Positions 1 to 10,574 of a DNA stretch of 35,970 nt are shown here, piece after piece. Source of the DNA: DASYSL01 sp036003365 (GTDB lineage: Bacteria; Eisenbacteria; RBG-16-71-46; DASYSL01); assembly GCA_036003365.1 (NCBI GenBank), contig DASYSL010000042.1:1-35970 (forward strand). Direction: 5' to 3'. How positions within the stretch are numbered: the first letter of the stretch is position 1; every line of letters begins with the position of its first letter. The notes under the pieces were generated by a model. That model searched no databases and was not told the origin of the DNA. It saw only the letters and a list, made by a program, of their open reading frames with translations. The translations under genes were made by a program, and so were the position numbers.

Positions 1-2
1 AC

Positions 3-356
3 ACCGTGTGCGTAGGCCAGGAGGTGGGTGATCCCGGGACGCTTCCCTACAACATCACGTGCACGGGCTCGGCCAACGCCACCACGGTTCACATGCACTG
101 CACGGGCAGCGGGGAGCTCATTCCCGGTTGCACGGTCGACATCGACATCGTGACCGATGGCACGGTGAGCGGCGATTCGTACGACATGGTCACGACCTCC
201 AGCTTCACCTACACCGGCGCCGGCTGCCTGGGCATTCCCAATCAGTGCCTGGTCCTGCACTCGCACGGCACACGCATCGCTTCGGCCCCACCAGCGTATT
301 GCGCCACCCCCGCCCAGCCCTCCACGTGGGGCGGGCTCAAAGCGCACTATCGATGA
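3..356 (+). CDS. Cys-rich secreted protein, 3' part (5' end outside window)
   Basis: The frame is open from base 3 to a TGA at 354-356, giving about 117 residues. It aligns with the following gene from that gene's residue 64 onward: TVCVGQEV against TLCAGEDV, then a CTGSA motif, a second Cys cluster, and the ending STWGGLKAHYR against SWGKLKAHYH. About 63 codons, including the expected signal peptide, therefore lie before the window, and the GTG at 6-8 is internal rather than a start. The protein is rich in Cys and Thr, which suggests a disulfide-stabilised extracytoplasmic protein. I do not recognise the family and assign no function. It lies 12 nt upstream of its paralogue at 369, so the two are probably co-transcribed. 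Confidence 0.7.
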   Translation, partial: TVCVGQEVGDPGTLPYNITCTGSANATTVHMHCTGSGELIPGCTVDIDIVTDGTVSGDSYDMVTTSSFTYTGAGCLGIPNQCLVLHSHGTRIASAPPAYCATPAQPSTWGGLKAHYR

Positions 357-368
357 CAGGAGGATGAC

Positions 369-911
369 ATGGGCCGGCTAGCCACCGTCGTTTTCTTGAG
401 TCTTCTGGTCTTCGCGGGCAGCGCCCGCGCCACCGGCAACCCCCGGCCGAGCGCAGGCGTTACCGTGCCCGCCGAGTGGGCGGGCATCTGGACCTCGGTC
501 GATTCGGTGTACGACTGCGCGACCGGGTCGCTGCTCAAGGTGGTCGAGCTCACCGATACGCTGTGCGCGGGGGAGGACGTGCCGGACGATCCCAACGCGC
601 CGTCGTACTTTGTCTTCAACACGTGCACGGGCTCGGCCGATGCCACGCACATCCAGGAGCAGTGCACGGCCAACGGCGGGCTCTGCGGCGAGGCCTGCAC
701 CGTCGCCGACACGTTGGACGTCGACGCCACGCGCCAGAGCGATTTCGCCTTCTGGTCGTGGACCACGAGAGCCGTCTCCACGTGTCACGTCAGCATTTGC
801 GACTTCTGCATGCTCACGCACCGGCGCTCCCTGCGCATCGCGCCCGGACCGTGCGGCGTGGTTCCCACCCAGGTCGAATCCTGGGGAAAGCTCAAAGCTC
901 ACTACCACTAG
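369..911 (+). CDS. Small Cys-rich secreted protein, intact paralogue
   Basis: 180 residues. Residues 1-21 form a clear signal peptide (hydrophobic VVFLSLLVFAG, likely cleavage after SARA). The mature part carries many cysteines (50, 66, 86, 99, 106, 110, 139, 144, 147, 162), consistent with an exported disulfide-rich protein. An AGGAGG at 358-363, five bases before the ATG, fixes the start. It is a tandem duplicate of the preceding partial gene, and a decayed third copy follows at about 1116-1323, so the locus is expanding and decaying by duplication. The terminal SWGKLKAHYH motif is shared by all three copies and may be functionally important. The family is not recognised; the secretion call is firm, the role unknown. 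Confidence 0.75.
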   Translation: MGRLATVVFLSLLVFAGSARATGNPRPSAGVTVPAEWAGIWTSVDSVYDCATGSLLKVVELTDTLCAGEDVPDDPNAPSYFVFNTCTGSADATHIQEQCTANGGLCGEACTVADTLDVDATRQSDFAFWSWTTRAVSTCHVSICDFCMLTHRRSLRIAPGPCGVVPTQVESWGKLKAHYH

Positions 912-1115
912 GCCGCGCTGGACCCTGGCGAAAGGGCCCACGTGGCTGCGCGAACGGCATGCGCTGGCGCATACGCAGGGTTGCGCGCTCCTGGCTCTAG
1001 CGCATGCGCTGGCGCATACGAAGTTGAGGGCGCCTGAACGTTTTTGGTGGCACCGCGGTCGAGTCGCCGTCTTCGTCCAGGCGATGGATGGGCCGTCTGT
1101 TCCTTGCCGCCAGCG
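912..1115. other. Intergenic stretch before the decayed paralogue
   Basis: This stretch between the stop of the Cys-rich gene and the recognisable pseudogene holds two copies of the family A hairpin repeat (958-975 and 1003-1020) and no supported gene. The open frames crossing it are not conserved with the paralogues. The missing 5' half of the third paralogue would be expected here, but I could not recognise it. Confidence 0.5.
958..1020. repeat. Family A hairpin repeat, two copies
   Basis: The 18-nt word CATGCGCTGGCGCATACG occurs at 958-975 and again at 1003-1020, 45 nt apart. Each contains the dyad ATGCGC-TG-GCGCAT. The same dyad with a CA centre (CATGCGCCAGCGCATACG) occurs four times at 28285-28520. 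The flanking bases (C on the left, ACG on the right) keep one orientation while the two central bases are inverted, so these copies are not simple reverse complements of the others. GGCCCACGTGGCT lies just upstream here (937-949) and also next to the last copy at 28.5 kb. Confidence 0.8.
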
Positions 1116-1323
1116 ACACCACAGGTCCACATGAGGTGCACGGGCGGCGGCGAGGTCATCCCCGAATGCTCGGTCGAGCTGACCCTTGCAGCTCGACGCC
1201 ACCCGCACCAACGACACCTTCCTATCCGGTCTACCTGCCACCCGGATCAGCTCGGGGAGCGCCCATGGCGCGACACCCACGGACGCTTCGACTTGGGGTA
1301 GAGTGAAAGCCGTTTATCGCTGA
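1116..1323 (+). pseudogene. Decayed third copy of the Cys-rich secreted protein
   Basis: In frame 3, about 1116-1185 encodes VHMRCTGGGEVIPECSVEL, matching VHMHCTGSGELIPGCTVDI of the first paralogue. The homologous reading then moves to frame 1 at about 1186 (LQLDATRTNDTF, then TRISSGSAHGATPTDASTWG) and ends VKAVYR plus TGA at 1321-1323, matching KAHYR plus stop in the intact copies. Frame 1 carries a TGA at 1180-1182 just before the switch, so a single uninterrupted product is not possible. No signal peptide or start is recognisable upstream. I read this as a frameshifted, 5'-truncated pseudogene; a sequencing error at about 1180-1186 could explain the shift but not the missing 5' half. Confidence 0.75.
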
Positions 1324-1404
1324 CCCCGAAGGCCGCCCGGCGTCCCCCAGACGACAGCCTCGGCACCGGGGTGGTCCTCTTCTTTCTCGCCCGGAGCGCC
1401 CGCG

Positions 1405-4400
1405 TTGATCGACAAGAAGCTCGGTCCCTACAAGATCACCGAAGAAATCGGCTCCGGCGGCATGGCCACGGTCTATCGCGCCTACCAGGCGAGCATGGAC
1501 CGCCACGTCGCCGTGAAGGTCATCCGCACGAGCATTCTCCACGAGCCCACGCTCAAGGAGCGCTTCCGGCGCGAAGCGCGCCTCATCGCCCGGCTCGAGC
1601 ACCCGCATCTTCTCCCGGTGTACGACTTCGACGGCGACCACGAGCCGCCGTACATCGTGATGCGCTATCTCGAGGGCGGAACCCTCAAGCAGGTGCTGAC
1701 GCAGGGCGAGCTGCCCTATCCGGAGATGCTCTACACGCTCAAGCAGGTGGCTGCCGCGCTCGACTACGCGCACCGCCAGGGCGTCGTGCACCGCGACCTC
1801 AAGCCGTCGAACATCATGATCGATCGCGAGGGCAACGCCTTCGTCACCGACTTCGGCATCGCGCGCACCGGCGGCACGGAAGAGAACCTGACGGCCGCGG
1901 GCGATCTCATCGGCACGCCGGCGTACATGTCCCCCGAGCAGGCGCGCGGCGACTCCGAGATCGACGGCGGCGCCGATGTCTACGCTTTCGGCGCCATGGT
2001 GTTCGAGATGCTGACCGGGACGCCGCCGTACCAGCACGAGTCGAGCCTCGGCGTGCTCATGGCGCATCTGAACGATCCCGTGCCCAGCGCCAAGAAGCGC
2101 AACAGCAAGCTGCCCGACGCGGTCGACACCGTGATCGCCAAGGCGCTCGACAAGGACAAGACCAAGCGCTACGCCAGTGCCGAGACGCTGGTGGCCGATC
2201 TCGCCAAGGCGCTCAAGGCCAGGCAGGCCGAAGCACCGACCAAGCTGCAATCGTTCACCCAGACGCTCTCGCTCGAGCAGCTCAAGGCCTTCCAGAAAGC
2301 GCAGAAAACGCCCAAGCGCGAGACGCCCTCGGGAGCCACGCCCACCGAGCAGCAGCGGCAGATGTCCACGCTCTACGTCGACGTCACCGAGCTGGCGGGC
2401 GCGCTCTACGAGCTGGGCCAGGACGCCGAGACGGTGCGCGCGCGCATGGAGAAGCTGTGGACGCGCTTCGACGAGATCGCGCGCGAGGAGGGCGGCGTCA
2501 TCCAGAGCCGCACCGACGACGTCGGCCTGGCGCTCTGGGGCCGTGCGCGCATCCGCGAAGACGATCCCGAGCGCACCATCCGGGCGGCGCTGCGCATGCA
2601 GGACGCGACCCAAGCCGAAGCCGTCGCCATCTGGGGCAAGGATTGGAAGCCGTCGGACGACAATCCGCTGCCCTTCCGCGCCGGCATCACCACCGGGCCC
2701 GTGTTGCTCGAGCGCTCCGGCGACTCCGGCATCTACACGGCGAGCGGCTCCACCATCACGCTCGCCGGGCGCATCAAGGACTCCGCGCCTCCGGGCACGG
2801 TTCTGGTCGCGCACGACACGTATTCGCAGGTGATGGGAGTCTTCACCGCGCACACCCACGAGCCGCTGCGCTTTCGCGGTCGCAAGGATCCGATCGAGGT
2901 CTACGTCGTCATCCAGGTGAAGCCGCGGGCCTTCCGACTCAAGGCGCGCGGCATTGAAGGCGTCGAGACCAAGATGATCGGCCGCGAGATCGAGCTGCGC
3001 CTCCTGCAGGAGGCGTTCACGCTCACGGTCGAGGACGGGGAGACGCAGGTGGTCACCGTGGTCGGCGAGGCGGGTGTGGGCAAGTCGCGCCTGCTTTTCG
3101 AGTTCGCGGGATGGTCGGAGCTCAACGAGCAGACCTTCTGGCAGTTCGAGGCGCGCGCCACGCAGCCGTCCATGCTGCAGCCCTATTCGCTGACCCGCGA
3201 TCTCTTCTCCTTCCGCTTCCAGATCCTCGACTCCGATCCGCTCGACGTCGTGCACGACAAGTTCGTGAAGGGCGTCGCGGGCTTCCTGGGCGCGGGCAGC
3301 GAGGAGAAGGCCGAGCTCATGGCCCAGCTGGTGGGCTTCGATTTCTCGTCCTTCCCACGCGTCACCGAGGCGCTCAAGGACACGGAAGGCTTCCGCAAGC
3401 GCGCCCTCGAGCACCTGGGCGAGTTCTTCACCGCCGCCTCCAAGGTCAACCCGGTCGTCATGCACGTGGAAGACATCCACTGGGCCGACGACCGCTCGCT
3501 CGATCTGCTCAACAACCTGGTGCGCGAGAACGAGAAGCTGCCGCTCTTCGTCCTGTGCATGGCGCGTCCCTCGTTGTACGAGCGCCGTCCACAATGGGGC
3601 GAGGGCCAGCGCTTCCACGAGCGCATCGCGCTCGACCCCTTGTCGCAGCTCTCGAGCCGGCGCCTGGTGCGCGAGCTTCTCAAGAAGATGCCCGAGGTGC
3701 CCACGGCGCTGCGCGATCTCATCGTCGACCGCGCCGACGGCAATCCTTTCTACATCGAGGAGCTGATCAAGGCGCTGATCGACGACCACGTCATCTTGAA
3801 GGGCGAGGACAAGTGGTCGGTGGACGGGACACGTTTGTCGGCGGTGCGCATCCCCACGACGCTCACCGGCGTCTTGCAGTCGCGCCTCGACGGCCTTCCC
3901 TTGCCGCTGCAACAGCTTCTGCAGCGCGGCTCGGTCGCGGGCCGTACGTTCTGGGATGATCTTGCGGTCAACCTCAGCACGGAAGCCGGGCTTGGCGCCG
4001 ACGACGTCAACAGCATGCTCGAGGAGCTGCGCCAGCGCGAGATGATCCTGCGGCGCGAGGAGAGCGGTTTCGCCGGCACCGTCGAATACATCTTCCGCCA
4101 CGCGATTCTGCGCGACGTCACGTACGAGACCTTGGTGCCGCGCCAGCGCCGCGCCCTGCACAAGCAGGTGGGCGATTGGCTCCTGTCCATGGGCGGCGAG
4201 CGCGCCAACGAGCTGACGCTGCTCGTGGCCGAGCACTACGAGCGCGCGGGCGAGCCCGGGCTCGCCGCCGAGCGCCTGCGCGTGGCGGGCGAGGCGGCGC
4301 TGCGGGTCGGGGCCTACGAAGAGGCTCTCGCCACCTTGCGACGCGCCCTGGATTTGGTGTCGGCGCCGGAGCATTTTGCCGTGCGCAGCAGCGTGGCCCT

Positions 4401-5382
4401 GAATCTATCCGAGGTGCTGAGTCAGACGGGCCGCCTCACCGAAGCCACCGAGCTGCTCGCATCCATGCTCCCGGAGCTGCGTCAAGGGCAAGATCTCCTC
4501 AACTTGGGCCGCACCCTCGGGTACTTGGGACGAATCGCCATGTGGCAAGACGACCCCGTGCGGACCAAGGCTTACCTAAACGAGGCGCTCGAGATCGCCC
4601 GCAGGGCGGGGGACGAGCCGGGCTTGATGTTCCTCCTGCGTCAGATGGGGAACATCACGGCCGACGATTTCGAGAGCAGCAAGAAGTTCCTCGAGGAGAG
4701 CATCGAGCTGGCCCGGCGGCTGGGGAACCGAGCTGGCGAAGCCGCCGCGATGAATTCGATGGGCAATACCTATCAGGTGGCTCGGCGCTTCGCGGAATCC
4801 ACCGAGTGTTACAACCGATCCCTCCAGCTCGGCACCGAGCTCAAGAGTCCCTATCTCATGACGATGCCGAGCCTCAACATCGCCATCAACTGCACCGTGG
4901 ACGGAGATCTCGGGAAGGCGCGATCGCTTCTCGATGCCTCTTTGGCGCGCATTCGTGAGCTCGGTGACGTGTCCATGCTTCCTGGAGCGTACGAAAACAT
5001 GGGCTGGCTCGAGATCAAAGCCGGCAATCTGGTGGCCGCGCGCGAAAAGCTGGGTCTGGCGCTTCAGGGGTTTCGCGATCAACAGAGCGTGCCGCTCCTG
5101 ACCATCACTCTTCTTGCCATCGTCGAAGCCAAGTCCGGACGTCCGGAAACCGGCCTCGAGTGGATCGGACTCGTGCGATCCCAGCCCACGCTCTATCCTT
5201 CGGCCGTCGAATTCTTCGTCCAGCCGCACTGGGACGAGATCACGGCCGGACTCTCCGCGGCGGAGGTCGATGCCGCTCTGGACCGGGGCAAGAATCTGAA
5301 CATGCAGGATCTGCTCCGGCAGCTGGCGGGCGAGGCGGAGCAGGTGGGCGCGGCCGACGCGGCCGGCGCGGCCGGCGCGTAA
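1405..5382 (+). CDS. Ser/Thr protein kinase - cyclase-like - AAA ATPase - TPR signalling protein
   Basis: 1325 residues, cytoplasmic, no membrane segment. Residues 10-270 are a Hanks-type kinase with Gly loop G16-SGG, Lys38, HRDLKPSN at 129-136 and DFG at 149-151; all catalytic residues are present. Residues about 318-505 resemble a class III nucleotide cyclase. Candidate metal Asp326 and Asp371/372 are retained, but the usual VNLAARL motif reads ITLAGRI, so the Asn is Thr and activity is doubtful. Residues about 530-930 are a signalling ATPase with Walker A GEAGVGKS (554-561) and Walker B-like VVMHVEDIHW (Glu689-Asp690). The rest to about 1250 is TPR-like helical repeats. The order kinase-ATPase-TPR recalls PknK-type regulators, with no C-terminal DNA-binding domain seen. 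Start is TTG 1405 after GGAG (1392-1395); the next Met would cut the Gly loop. Confidence 0.9.
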   Translation: MIDKKLGPYKITEEIGSGGMATVYRAYQASMDRHVAVKVIRTSILHEPTLKERFRREARLIARLEHPHLLPVYDFDGDHEPPYIVMRYLEGGTLKQVLTQGELPYPEMLYTLKQVAAALDYAHRQGVVHRDLKPSNIMIDREGNAFVTDFGIARTGGTEENLTAAGDLIGTPAYMSPEQARGDSEIDGGADVYAFGAMVFEMLTGTPPYQHESSLGVLMAHLNDPVPSAKKRNSKLPDAVDTVIAKALDKDKTKRYASAETLVADLAKALKARQAEAPTKLQSFTQTLSLEQLKAFQKAQKTPKRETPSGATPTEQQRQMSTLYVDVTELAGALYELGQDAETVRARMEKLWTRFDEIAREEGGVIQSRTDDVGLALWGRARIREDDPERTIRAALRMQDATQAEAVAIWGKDWKPSDDNPLPFRAGITTGPVLLERSGDSGIYTASGSTITLAGRIKDSAPPGTVLVAHDTYSQVMGVFTAHTHEPLRFRGRKDPIEVYVVIQVKPRAFRLKARGIEGVETKMIGREIELRLLQEAFTLTVEDGETQVVTVVGEAGVGKSRLLFEFAGWSELNEQTFWQFEARATQPSMLQPYSLTRDLFSFRFQILDSDPLDVVHDKFVKGVAGFLGAGSEEKAELMAQLVGFDFSSFPRVTEALKDTEGFRKRALEHLGEFFTAASKVNPVVMHVEDIHWADDRSLDLLNNLVRENEKLPLFVLCMARPSLYERRPQWGEGQRFHERIALDPLSQLSSRRLVRELLKKMPEVPTALRDLIVDRADGNPFYIEELIKALIDDHVILKGEDKWSVDGTRLSAVRIPTTLTGVLQSRLDGLPLPLQQLLQRGSVAGRTFWDDLAVNLSTEAGLGADDVNSMLEELRQREMILRREESGFAGTVEYIFRHAILRDVTYETLVPRQRRALHKQVGDWLLSMGGERANELTLLVAEHYERAGEPGLAAERLRVAGEAALRVGAYEEALATLRRALDLVSAPEHFAVRSSVALNLSEVLSQTGRLTEATELLASMLPELRQGQDLLNLGRTLGYLGRIAMWQDDPVRTKAYLNEALEIARRAGDEPGLMFLLRQMGNITADDFESSKKFLEESIELARRLGNRAGEAAAMNSMGNTYQVARRFAESTECYNRSLQLGTELKSPYLMTMPSLNIAINCTVDGDLGKARSLLDASLARIRELGDVSMLPGAYENMGWLEIKAGNLVAAREKLGLALQGFRDQQSVPLLTITLLAIVEAKSGRPETGLEWIGLVRSQPTLYPSAVEFFVQPHWDEITAGLSAAEVDAALDRGKNLNMQDLLRQLAGEAEQVGAADAAGAAGA

Positions 5383-5403
5383 CCCGGCGCGTCTGGCGCG
5401 TAA
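5374..5403 (+). repeat. Duplicated GGCGCGTAA at the kinase gene end
   Basis: GGCGCGTAA occurs at 5374-5382 (the true stop) and again at 5395-5403, within a run of GGCCGGCGC-like words that encode the AADAAGAAGA tail. This looks like slippage-type expansion around the stop codon. The second TAA lies outside the gene. Confidence 0.5.
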
Positions 5404-5428
5404 GCCGGCGGCTCGGGAGACTCGCGTC

Positions 5429-5458
5429 TCGACAACCTTGCGCTCGCGGGGCTATCGT
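5429..5458 (+). promoter_or_regulatory. Candidate sigma-70-type promoter for the histidine kinase
   Basis: TCGACA at 5429-5434 and TATCGT at 5453-5458 are separated by 18 nt, which would place transcription start near 5465, about 44 nt before the ATG at 5509. Just upstream is a small hairpin, GAGAC-TCGC-GTCTC (5417-5430). Weak by sequence alone. Confidence 0.35.
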
Positions 5459-5508
5459 TTCCGCCACCCACGGAAACGATCGATGGCGATCATCCGGAGC
5501 GCCCCGCC

Positions 5509-8510
<3,002 letters not shown>

Positions 8511-8514
<4 letters not shown>

Positions 8515-9344
8515 ATCGCATCCTGATCGCCGACGACGACCGGGCGACGCTGCACCTGCTCTCCGGCGTCCTCAAGAACGCGGGCTACGCGACCGAGATC
8601 GCGCATGACGGCCACGAAGCGCAGGAGATGCTTCTGCGCGGCCGCTTCGACGCCGTGCTGCTCGACATCTGGATGCCGCGGCTGAACGGGCTCGAGCTCC
8701 TGGCCAGCCTGCGCAAGCGCAAGCGCGGGCCGCGCGTCGTGGTCATGACCTCCGACGACACGCCCGACACGCTGCTCAAGGCGGTGCGCGAGCAAGCGTA
8801 TCGCTACTTGCACAAGCCGGTGGACGCCAAGGCGCTGGTCGAGACGCTGGAGCAAGTGCTCGCGCAGACGGCGACGCCGAGCGAAATCGAGGTGGTCTCG
8901 GCGCGGCCGGAGTGGGTGGAGCTGGTGGTGCCGTGCACGCGCGCGTCGGCGGCGCGCATCGAGGAGGTCATGGCGCATCTCGAGACCGGGCTCACGCCCG
9001 AGGTGCGCGATTCGGTGTCGTCGGCCTTTCGCGAGCTGCTCTTGAACGCCATCGAGTGGGGCGGGCGACTCGATCCTTCGCGCAAGGTACGCATCGCCTA
9101 TCTGCGCTTCGAGCGCATGCTGCTTTACCGGATCGCCGATCCGGGTCCCGGCTTCGATCCCACGCAGCTCGAGCATGCGGCCGTCGGCCAGCCCGACGAT
9201 GACCCCATCGCCCACGTCCAGGTGCGCGAGAAGAAGGGGATCCGCCCCGGCGGCTTCGGCCTGATGATGGTGAAAGCCCAGGTCGACGAGCTGCTCTACA
9301 ACGAGAAGCGCAACGAGGTCGTGTTCGTGAAGTACTTGGGGTGA
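8511..9344 (+). CDS. Response regulator with RsbW-like ATPase output domain
   Basis: 277 residues. REC domain 1-120 with acidic pocket Asp8/Asp9, phosphoacceptor Asp52, Thr80 and Lys102. Residues about 130-277 resemble the HATPase_c_2/RsbW serine-kinase/anti-sigma family: N-box ELLLNAIEWGG with Asn179, then DPGPGF and a Gly-rich GGFGLMMVK near the end. There is no DNA-binding domain, so output is probably protein phosphorylation or partner binding, as in partner-switching systems; no sigma factor or antagonist is in the window. The ATG at 8511 overlaps the kinase stop (ATGA). The frame is open further upstream, but that part lies inside the kinase and has no REC similarity. Phosphate flow from the HPt upstream is the obvious model. 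Confidence 0.88.
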
Positions 9345-9370
9345 GCCGCGACGACCTCTAAAGAACCTCG

Positions 9371-9404
9371 ACGCACTTTAACGTGCGTTTGTGAAACATT
9401 TCAC
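9371..9404. terminator. Two small hairpins after the response regulator
   Basis: ACGCAC-TTTAAC-GTGCGT (9371-9388) is a 6-bp stem followed by TT, and GTGAAA-CA-TTTCAC (9391-9404) is a second 6-bp stem. Lying between convergent genes, they could end transcription of the signalling block, although neither has a long T run. Confidence 0.45.
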
Positions 9405-9405
9405 G

Positions 9406-9534
9406 AACTGCCCCCAGGGGGAGTCCGACAGGATCAGGAGCACTGCCCCCAGGGGAAGTCGGGCGAGATCAGGAGCGCTGCCCCCGGGGGCAGCTCGCGG
9501 CGCGAGTCAGGAGAACTGCCCCCCGGGGGCAGTT
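9406..9534. repeat. Family B GC palindromes, four tandem copies
   Basis: Four palindromic cores lie at 9406-9424, 9441-9459, 9477-9494 and 9514-9534, about 35-37 nt apart. Copy 3 is a perfect palindrome (GCTGCCCCCGGGGGCAGC). Copy 4 has 10-nt arms starting AACTGCCCCC around one central C. Copies 1 and 2 carry a central CAGG. The spacers share a worn GATCAGGAG-type sequence, so a unit of about 35 nt was duplicated. The array fills the gap between the 3' ends of two convergent genes, where it could block read-through from both sides. A single related copy sits inside the family A array: bases 9480-9498 are identical to 28405-28423. Confidence 0.85.
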
Positions 9535-9550
9535 GAAGGAGAGGTCTGGC

Positions 9551-10561
9551 TCATCGCCCCGGGGCGATGGTGACGGCGCCCTCGGCGGGCGCGTCGGCCT
9601 GGACGTCGGTCACCGCCTGCACGCGCGAGGGATCGCCGATCAACAAGGGCGCGAGCGAGCGGGCCACGCTGCCGGCCAGGCCGTTCGCCTGCTCGAAGGT
9701 GCGCGCGGTGGCGGTGACGCGGATCGCCTGCTTCGTCGACGCCGATTGATTGAGCCAGCTTGCCGCTTCCAAGACGAGCATGGGGGGCGCGCTCGCGCGG
9801 CCCGGCGTGTCGCCGCTCCACCCGCCGCTCTCCGCGGCGGCGAGGTCGTGCCCCGAGAAGGCGAGCACCGGCCCCTGCGGCGTGTCCACGCGATACGTCG
9901 AGACCTGGAAGCCTTCGCCCACGAAGTTGCGCTTGTTGCCGGCGCGATCGAAGGCCTCGAGCACATACGAGTAGGTGAGGCCGGGGACCACCGTGGAGCC
10001 GTCTTTGGCGCGTCCGTCCCACACGAGATCGTGTGGCGGCGCGCCCTTGCCTGCGAACGAGGCCACGGTCTTGCCGCGAGAGTCGGCGATCACGAGCGTC
10101 CAGCGCTCCACTTCCTTGAGGTCGGGATGGAACGCCGCCACTGGCCCCGAGCGGAAGCGGTCGAGCCACGGGCGTCCAAGATAGGGCGAGCGCTCCTGCC
10201 GCGAGAGAGCGAGGAGCGGCGAGGTGAGGTCGGGCACCGTGCGGTCGAGCACGTCGCGCGCCGTGCCCCAGTCGAGACCCGGCGCCTTGGTCGGATCGAG
10301 ATCGAGATCGAGCGCGGGCCGCTCGAACTGGATCTGGATCTTGTCCTCGCCTTCCACGGTCAGGCTCTTGAAGGCCGTCCCTTCCTGACCGCCCTTGAGC
10401 ACGCGCGCGCTGTCGGTGGGGGCAGGGGTCGCGGCCGGCTTGGCCGCAAGCACCGTGGTCTGGGGCTTGGGTTTGGCGCTCTTGGCGCGCGTTGCGGCAT
10501 GCGCCGGCGCGGAGACCAGGAGGGCCGCGCTGACGAGGGCGAGCGATGCGGTGCTCTTCAT
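9551..10561 (-). CDS. Periplasmic protein with FlgD-like Ig domain and OmpA-like C-terminus
   Basis: 336 residues with a signal peptide (cleavage likely after AHA, residue 22) and an Ala/Pro/Lys-rich linker to about 60. Residues 150-215 fit a FlgD-type Ig module (WTLVIADSRGK, then LVWDGRAKDG at 179-188, then YSYVLEAFDRAGN). Residues 231-336 loosely resemble an OmpA/Pal fold (LVLEAASWLNQ, IRVTATARTFEQANGL, VARSLAPLL), but the Asp and Arg that normally contact peptidoglycan are not seen; this part is uncertain. It is the last gene of the Ton-type operon, 13 nt after tonB, with GAGGAG before the ATG. It could be the Pal-like or substrate-contacting partner of the TonB motor. Confidence 0.75.
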   Translation of the reverse strand: MKSTASLALVSAALLVSAPAHAATRAKSAKPKPQTTVLAAKPAATPAPTDSARVLKGGQEGTAFKSLTVEGEDKIQIQFERPALDLDLDPTKAPGLDWGTARDVLDRTVPDLTSPLLALSRQERSPYLGRPWLDRFRSGPVAAFHPDLKEVERWTLVIADSRGKTVASFAGKGAPPHDLVWDGRAKDGSTVVPGLTYSYVLEAFDRAGNKRNFVGEGFQVSTYRVDTPQGPVLAFSGHDLAAAESGGWSGDTPGRASAPPMLVLEAASWLNQSASTKQAIRVTATARTFEQANGLAGSVARSLAPLLIGDPSRVQAVTDVQADAPAEGAVTIAPGR

Positions 10562-10574
10562 GGTCGTTTCTCCT

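Noticed and set aside
1231..4374. Open frame of 1047 codons on the minus strand
   Set aside because: It lies opposite the Ser/Thr kinase gene, whose motifs are intact. The antisense product shows no recognisable motif and has the His/Arg/Leu-rich composition of a GC-rich shadow frame.
9406..9534. CRISPR array
   Set aside because: Only four palindromic cores with short, similar, decaying spacers, and no cas genes. Tandem duplication explains it.
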